Positions 58,696 to 64,000 of a stretch of DNA of 64,000 bases are shown here, piece after piece. Both the position numbers and the translations under genes were made by a program. The notes under the pieces were generated by a model. That model made no database searches. It was given only the letters and a program-made list of their open reading frames with translations, and was not told the DNA's origin. Source of the stretch: Triops longicaudatus. Lineage: Eukaryota > Arthropoda > Branchiopoda > Notostraca > Triopsidae. The stretch spans positions 230,658 through 294,657 of the forward strand of contig JAGQDJ010000008.1 in NCBI GenBank assembly GCA_022885665.1, given 5' to 3'. Within the stretch, counting starts at the first letter, position 1. Each line of letters opens with the position of its first letter.

Positions 58696-60078
58696 TGATA
58701 GTTTCTGTTTCCTTAAGTCTCATCCCACGGAAAACAGCGGTCAGCCACACCCTATCGGGTTCTTTCTCCTGGAGCTGGGATTGGAATGTACCTCGCGCTC
58801 ATCCATTCTTTTACCACACTCGTATGCATTGACGACGAGGACAAGCAAGAAGGCATTTCGTGGAAGTTTGCCCCAAGGACTGTTGCGAGCTTTAATATCC
58901 GTTTATTTCTGTCCTTCGGGTAGGCGAGGTTAGCTTAGGTTACAGACCTGGGCAAAGTCAAGTGAAGCGAAAGTCAAATCCAAATCAATTTTTTTTTTTT
59001 TTAAATCAGTTCATTTTATGAATTTCGAAATTCCAATTGTCAATTTCTGGAGGTTAAAGTCAATTATGGATTTTTTAAAATCTTTTTCTAACCTTTTTCG
59101 AAGTTACGTAAAACATGAAATGGAATGAAAGTTGTATTGCGACTGCGAGAAAGTAGTTTCTTCTCCATAAAGTTGTCCAAAGTAGCTAAAAAAATTAAAA
59201 CTAATTTGTCAAAATTCAGCTGCTTCTTTGTAACTACATTCTTGCTAAGTTTGTCTTAAGTCGAGCGTTTTTTAAAGCTATGGACAAAGTCATTGAAAAT
59301 CAATGAATTGACTTTGCGCAGCTTACACCAAATCGCGAAAACTTCGCAGCCAACACGTAGCAGCAATTCTTTTTTATTTTTGAAAGCATCCTAATCGCAT
59401 TAAGGAAACCCCTTTTTCGGCCTCAAGTTGAGGAAACCACAGAGGTACAAATACACAAATTACATACATTCCTCATATCCTAATAACCAAATACTTGCGG
59501 TTATAATCGAGCACTGTTTCTTCTTAACGTAATTCGGTCAAATGAGAACGTTAACTGCGACGTTTTGTAAGTTTGTAGAGTAAATTAAGAATAAACAAAA
59601 CAATTGAAAATAAGAAATACGTTTTCTGGAGAAGAGTAAATTAATGTAAGCTGCTGAACACTGCTGTGACGACGAGGAAAAAAGGTGTTGGAAGCATTCC
59701 ATCTGTATTTGCGGACTATCCCAAATGTTTGCCAGCGTCAGTGGTCCTTTTTTTAAGGTCAGAACGCCAACAGGGACATTGCCAAGCTTTTTTCCCCCTT
59801 TTTTTTTATTTCCTGGACGACATGGCCATTGGAAATTCGTTCGTAGTGGAAAAAGTTGCGCGAAAAAGGGAGTCAGGAGCTTCCTGTAATTCTCTAAGGT
59901 CACGACCTGTAACTCAGCGGAAAATGTTTACGGCAGAAGAGTCTAATGCCTTTAGAAATTCGCTAACATAGGCGAATCAAGTGCTTTGCGAAACTTGCAC
60001 ATATCACTTTCTTAAAGCGTGCAAATGATTTCTTGGTTCTCGAAATGCCGTCTTAGAAAAGAATGGACGCAATGCAGT

Positions 60079-60136
60079 AAAATCTCGTTATAACTGTTCG
60101 TGAATGTCAGTTCGTTGTAACGAGATTCCGTACTAG
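60079..60136. repeat. short inverted-repeat remnant (pogo/Tigger-like MITE termini)
   Basis: The left arm AATCTCGTTATAAC (after CAGTAA) and the right arm GTTGTAACGAGATT are near-perfect inverted repeats about 30 bp apart. CAGT-start, CTCGTTATAACG-type termini are typical of pogo/Tigger-like MITEs. A clean TA duplication is not evident. Confidence 0.55.
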
Positions 60137-61370
60137 ACGAATTATTCATTCTTTTGTGTTCGCAGCACTAATTCGCGGTAAACGAGGTTTGTTTTTATTT
60201 ACGTATCCAAGGACGAAGAAGGTTAAATTTCACAGTGTTGTAGTTTCGTGAGCTTTTACACTCCATGTTTCCTTAGTCGTAGTCACTCACTTAATTAAAC
60301 TTTTAATAATGAATCACACTGAACTTTTTGAAAGCAATGATTTTATAGACAAATTGGGAGGACATGTTTAATTTGGACATTACTTTCTGGAGTGAGAACG
60401 ATCTGCAAGGCTTTAAAAGTATTGTACAAGGAAACACAAGCTTTTTTGTTTATCTTACGGACAGATAGGCAAACCTGGCTCCATGATGGAGCGTTTAGTT
60501 CACTGCACGGGATGAAGCTCCAGTTTACGTGAACAGAAGAGTTTTGTACGAATGACGAACATATGCGTAATGCAACTGGAAATCGGTTATCTTGGGAAAC
60601 AAGCGAGTAGGAATAGGTGGAAAGCTGTGATAAGACAGCCAGCGCGAAATTATCTAGCCAACAGTATTGATTAATCCTGTACTTCACTAATGACGTGGGG
60701 ACCTGGCATACAGAGACGAAAGGTAGAGCGATTTACACTACAGATGTCAGACAAGCTCCTTTGCAAACGAAACGGCACGAAAAACAAAAGTAAAAAAATG
60801 AAAGTGAATCAAAAATACACTAAGAAGAAAGGAAAAATAATACAATAAAACAGCTTAGAAGCTACGGAGCATGAGGTTATAGAGCACAGAATACTTAGAT
60901 CTGTTATTCTGTTAGCGTAAGCTTTCAGTAAAAGGATTAAAGGCTATTCGGATAAGAGAGAAATCTCAGAGAATGGGAAGCAACGTTTGTTTGGGTGATG
61001 GCTTGTTTCATTGGATTTAACAACCCTATTGTCACACGAGCGCAAACTCCTACTAATTTGCAATGGTCGCGGTAAAAATCGCTGTGACGAATTTGTGCAT
61101 AAAATATATTTCTTGTAAAGTGCAAACAATATTTAAAAATAAAATAAAAAAGTTTATTAGCTTTCAAAGTTCGTTACGCACTGCTGTAACGAACCTTGTA
61201 ACAAATTTTTGGCATTGTGGAGGAATCTGAAGGTGTCAGATACTGTAGTGTGTTTAAAAAAAGCTAAAGCTCTGATATAACGAACTTTCAGCGTAATAAA
61301 CACTATTTTAAGCGAGTTTCTGAATTCGCGTTTTCTTTTTACTTACGTGATTCACTTTTTAGTATTTCTT

Positions 61371-61560
61371 TTATTTATTCATTATTTTATTTAATTTTTA
61401 TTTATCTATTATCTTATTTTATTATTATTTTATTGTATTATTTATTAATTATTTTATTTCATTATTATTTGTTTATTATTTTATTTCATCATTATTTATT
61501 TATACTTTATTATTTTTTACACGATTTCTTTATTTTAATTCATTATTATTTTAAATATTC
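61371..61560. repeat. A/T-rich low-complexity tract
   Basis: About 190 bp of imperfect TTTATTATTTTATTTCATTA-like repeats. It follows TAACGAAC-type fragments at 61160-61300. Confidence 0.85.
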
Positions 61561-64000
61561 ACATTTCGGTACTTCCAAGTAAAGTTAAAAGAAGAGTTAA
61601 GGCAAGTTCCCACGATGACTTAGGAATTTTCTCCAAAGTTCACCAGCCTCCTTGGGCCCACTTTTTCCTAAGTTCATGAGCCTCTTTCTTTTCTGGCCGC
61701 CCTGGGGTGGCGAATGGGACTAAGGAGAGACGTGATAAAAAAACGGGGCGAAAAGTGATGAAGGAGCGACGTGAAACGTGCACGCACACCAGGGTCGTGG
61801 GGATATGCTTATTTTCTTATCTCCAGTCTCTCTCTCCCCCTCAGCGCTAGAGCAGGAAAGTTACCCAAGAACCCCCTGCGTCGCAGAGGCTTTTGCTTCC
61901 CTATTTCTTGCTTTGGAGCTGTCTCCTTTGCCCATACGGCCCAAGTGTTTCGTCTGCGTTGAACATGCCGTGCGATCGATGCCCGCTCACTCTTACGACG
62001 TTCGCTGATGCCTATACGGACACAGAGCAAGAACACGGGCCTTAGGAGGCACAAAGAGTCGCCCAACAGGAGAGAAACCTGGGGAGGATTTTAGTACTTT
62101 CGGCCCGAGAGAAACACACGAAGAGGGTTGAATAAGGTGCCTCAGTGAACGTTACGGAGGCTATCAACGGTCTGTTGTTTTTCTGTGATTATCTCTCACT
62201 GATTACGAACGACGATTTGTGTGACGCACCAGCAGACGAGATGTCCGTAATGGCTCGATACGAATGAAGAACGAAAGAGTAGGATAATCAAAGGTTTTAA
62301 ATAAGAGCTTTGATTTTGTCAAGGAATTTGGACCGAGTGTTGTTGGCAAGTGGAATATTTAAAAATAAATAAATAAAAGGTGGATATTAGGTTATAAATG
62401 GGACATAAAAAGTTTCGAGGTGTTATGGTTTTTCAACAGGTTATAACCTACAAACTCCGCTTTAACGAAGTGTCGTGAATGATTGATGATTGAGATCCAC
62501 TAATCCGAAGTGAAAGGTATTTAAGCCAATATTAGTTCTTGCAATTTGCGGCTGCAAAGAGTCGATTTAACGGGAGGTTTGTTACAAAGTTTTACTTTAC
62601 TAATACAGAATTGTATTGAATGTATTGAATTCAATGTATTGAATTGTGATGTAACTCATTTTTCATGGATTTTGAAATTGTGTTCTTGGCGCAAGTTGTT
62701 AAAGACTCGAAGTTGAACATATTTTTAGGAATTAGCGAGCTTGCAATACCTGTCAAAAAGGCCGGATTTTGCATAAAAAACGGTGTAAACGATAACGTAG
62801 AAGTCGAAGAAACTAGCTGTAAAATGGACAAGCACGTAGTGGCACGGTGGCTGACATTAATTTTATCCGTAAGCGTTTGGCAAAATTGGAGCTCTTTTGT
62901 TTCAGAAGTTTGGTTTTTCTGTTGGCCCGAAAATTATTCTAGTGTGGACCATTAACTCTGTCGAGAAGCTGCGGTGTTGTATCACTTTTTTCTTTGACTA
63001 AGTTGGCAAACCGAGCACCGGATCCTTTTATTGCGCGAGCTCAAGTTTATAGCGAAGACGCTCTGCAGCTGCAAATGCTAGTCGTTTTTCTTTCCTTTCT
63101 GTCGCTCCTTGAAAGCTCAAGGTAAAACTGTATGAATTTAACTTCTAAGCACATTTTCAGAGTTGTTCTCTAAATTTGCCAATACTTACAGAAAAATGCA
63201 ATACAATACTAATACAGTCAAATTAATAATTTGATTAATGAATTCATTTTCTGGTTCAACTCAGTTACATTCACTTTAGTTAAATTCCATAAACTATTGC
63301 CCACTTTTCTAATGAATTTTGCTCTAATTAAACTTCTGGTAGAAATTACCGTTGAATTAGGAAACTATTTCACAAAAAATGTGCATTTATTGGTTATTCT
63401 CGTGCCACTTTTTGCACTCGTTGACCTCCGGAAATCCGTCCTTGGCGAGGTGATTCCTCCGCAAGGAATCAATCACTCGACGTGTCAAATAAAAGAAACA
63501 GGAGCGTTGTGAAGTAATGGCCCATTTCCATCACAAAAGTCTTGTAATCTACAAAAGAGTGCTACATACTATTGCACTCATTCAAATGCACATTAATTCC
63601 GTGTTTACAACCCAAATTATTTTTTTTATTTAATTATATTTAATTATATTTGTTGTATACTATTTTTATTTGTATAGTGTTTTATAGAGTTTATTTTAAA
63701 AAATACCAATGTCAGCTGCGCAACTGTTTTGTAAATATCTCAAAAATTGCTCACATTTCGTCGAGAGTTTTGCATTGTATTGACTAACAATGCTCTATTC
63801 TGAATTTCGCTCCGTTTTGACACGAGATAAAGGACGCGCGCCTGTGAGCGAGCGTAGCAAACGTAAGGTCCAATCGATTGTAACAAAAACAATAACAGCC
63901 CTGCACCGGGGAAAACAAGCTACAGTCGTTTAACCAGCTCTGTTGCACTACAAGTGCAGAACTAGAATGCTGCCAGAAAAAAAAGAACTTTTCTGTGTCT

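Larger units (their letters stand above)
57084..64000. other. gene-poor right flank with repeat remnants
   Basis: About 6.9 kb without a supported gene. It holds several TTCGTTATAACGA-type repeat fragments (near 58660, 60080-60140 and 61160-61300), a long A/T tract (61370-61560) and a possible signal-peptide exon (58223-58275). The REEP promoter should lie just above 57083. The frame 57920-58279 has no family resemblance. Confidence 0.45.

Noticed and set aside
62665..62955. 96-residue plus-strand frame starting MDFEIVFLAQVV
   Set aside because: No homology recognised, no upstream promoter or downstream exon; kept out for lack of support.
1..64000. CRISPR arrays, bacterial operons, riboswitches, prophage
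   Set aside because: No direct-repeat/spacer arrays, no polycistronic layout and clear spliceosomal introns throughout; the DNA is eukaryotic.

Overview
This is eukaryotic nuclear DNA from an arthropod, most likely a crustacean. Split genes with GT-AG introns (47 bp to about 1.6 kb), AT-rich intergenic DNA and microsatellites rule out bacteria. The arthropod-type content is a Spaetzle-family cytokine, a secreted Tyr-Gly-Ala-Pro repeat protein of cuticle type, insect/crustacean-style membrane transferrins, and a serine protease that closely resembles crab collagenase (brachyurin). The lineage is inferred from gene content only; I cannot name the species.

Layout. 1-10.4 kb is gene-poor: C-terminal exons of an EGF-repeat protein (minus), two unassigned exon-like frames, a tRNA-like element and a perfect hairpin. 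10.5-15.5 kb: a six-exon secreted YGAP-repeat protein (plus). 16.9-19.6 kb: Spaetzle-like (minus). 21.4-22.8 kb: NSMCE4/Nse4 (plus). 24.0-26.7 kb: LDB1/Chip (plus), with a DREF-type motif about 1 kb upstream. 27.4-32.7 kb: an NSD-family H3K36 methyltransferase (minus). 33.7-34.2 kb: intronless SNRNP27 (plus). 37.1-37.2 kb: a complete small hAT-type MITE with an 8-bp target duplication. 37.8-39.6 kb: a short RNF103-like RING ligase (plus), convergent with BUB3 (40.1-41.7 kb, minus). 42.1-53.9 kb: a same-strand cluster of a melanotransferrin-like gene, a brachyurin-like protease and a second membrane-transferrin gene. 54.4-57.1 kb: REEP1-4 family (minus), with a 3' end that probably overlaps the last transferrin's. 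57.1-64 kb: no supported gene, only remnants of TTCGTTATAACGA-type repeats and AT-rich DNA.

How the genes work together. Several are ordinary conserved chromatin, mitosis and splicing genes (NSMCE4, LDB1, NSD, BUB3, SNRNP27) without an obvious shared pathway. The most distinctive locus is the transferrin-protease-transferrin cluster. Both transferrins keep the bilobal fold signature and a hydrophobic C-terminal tail, but most lobes have lost iron or carbonate ligands, which suggests divergence of function after tandem duplication. All gene models were assembled by hand from splice signals, reading phase and family conservation. UTRs and transcription starts are not defined.
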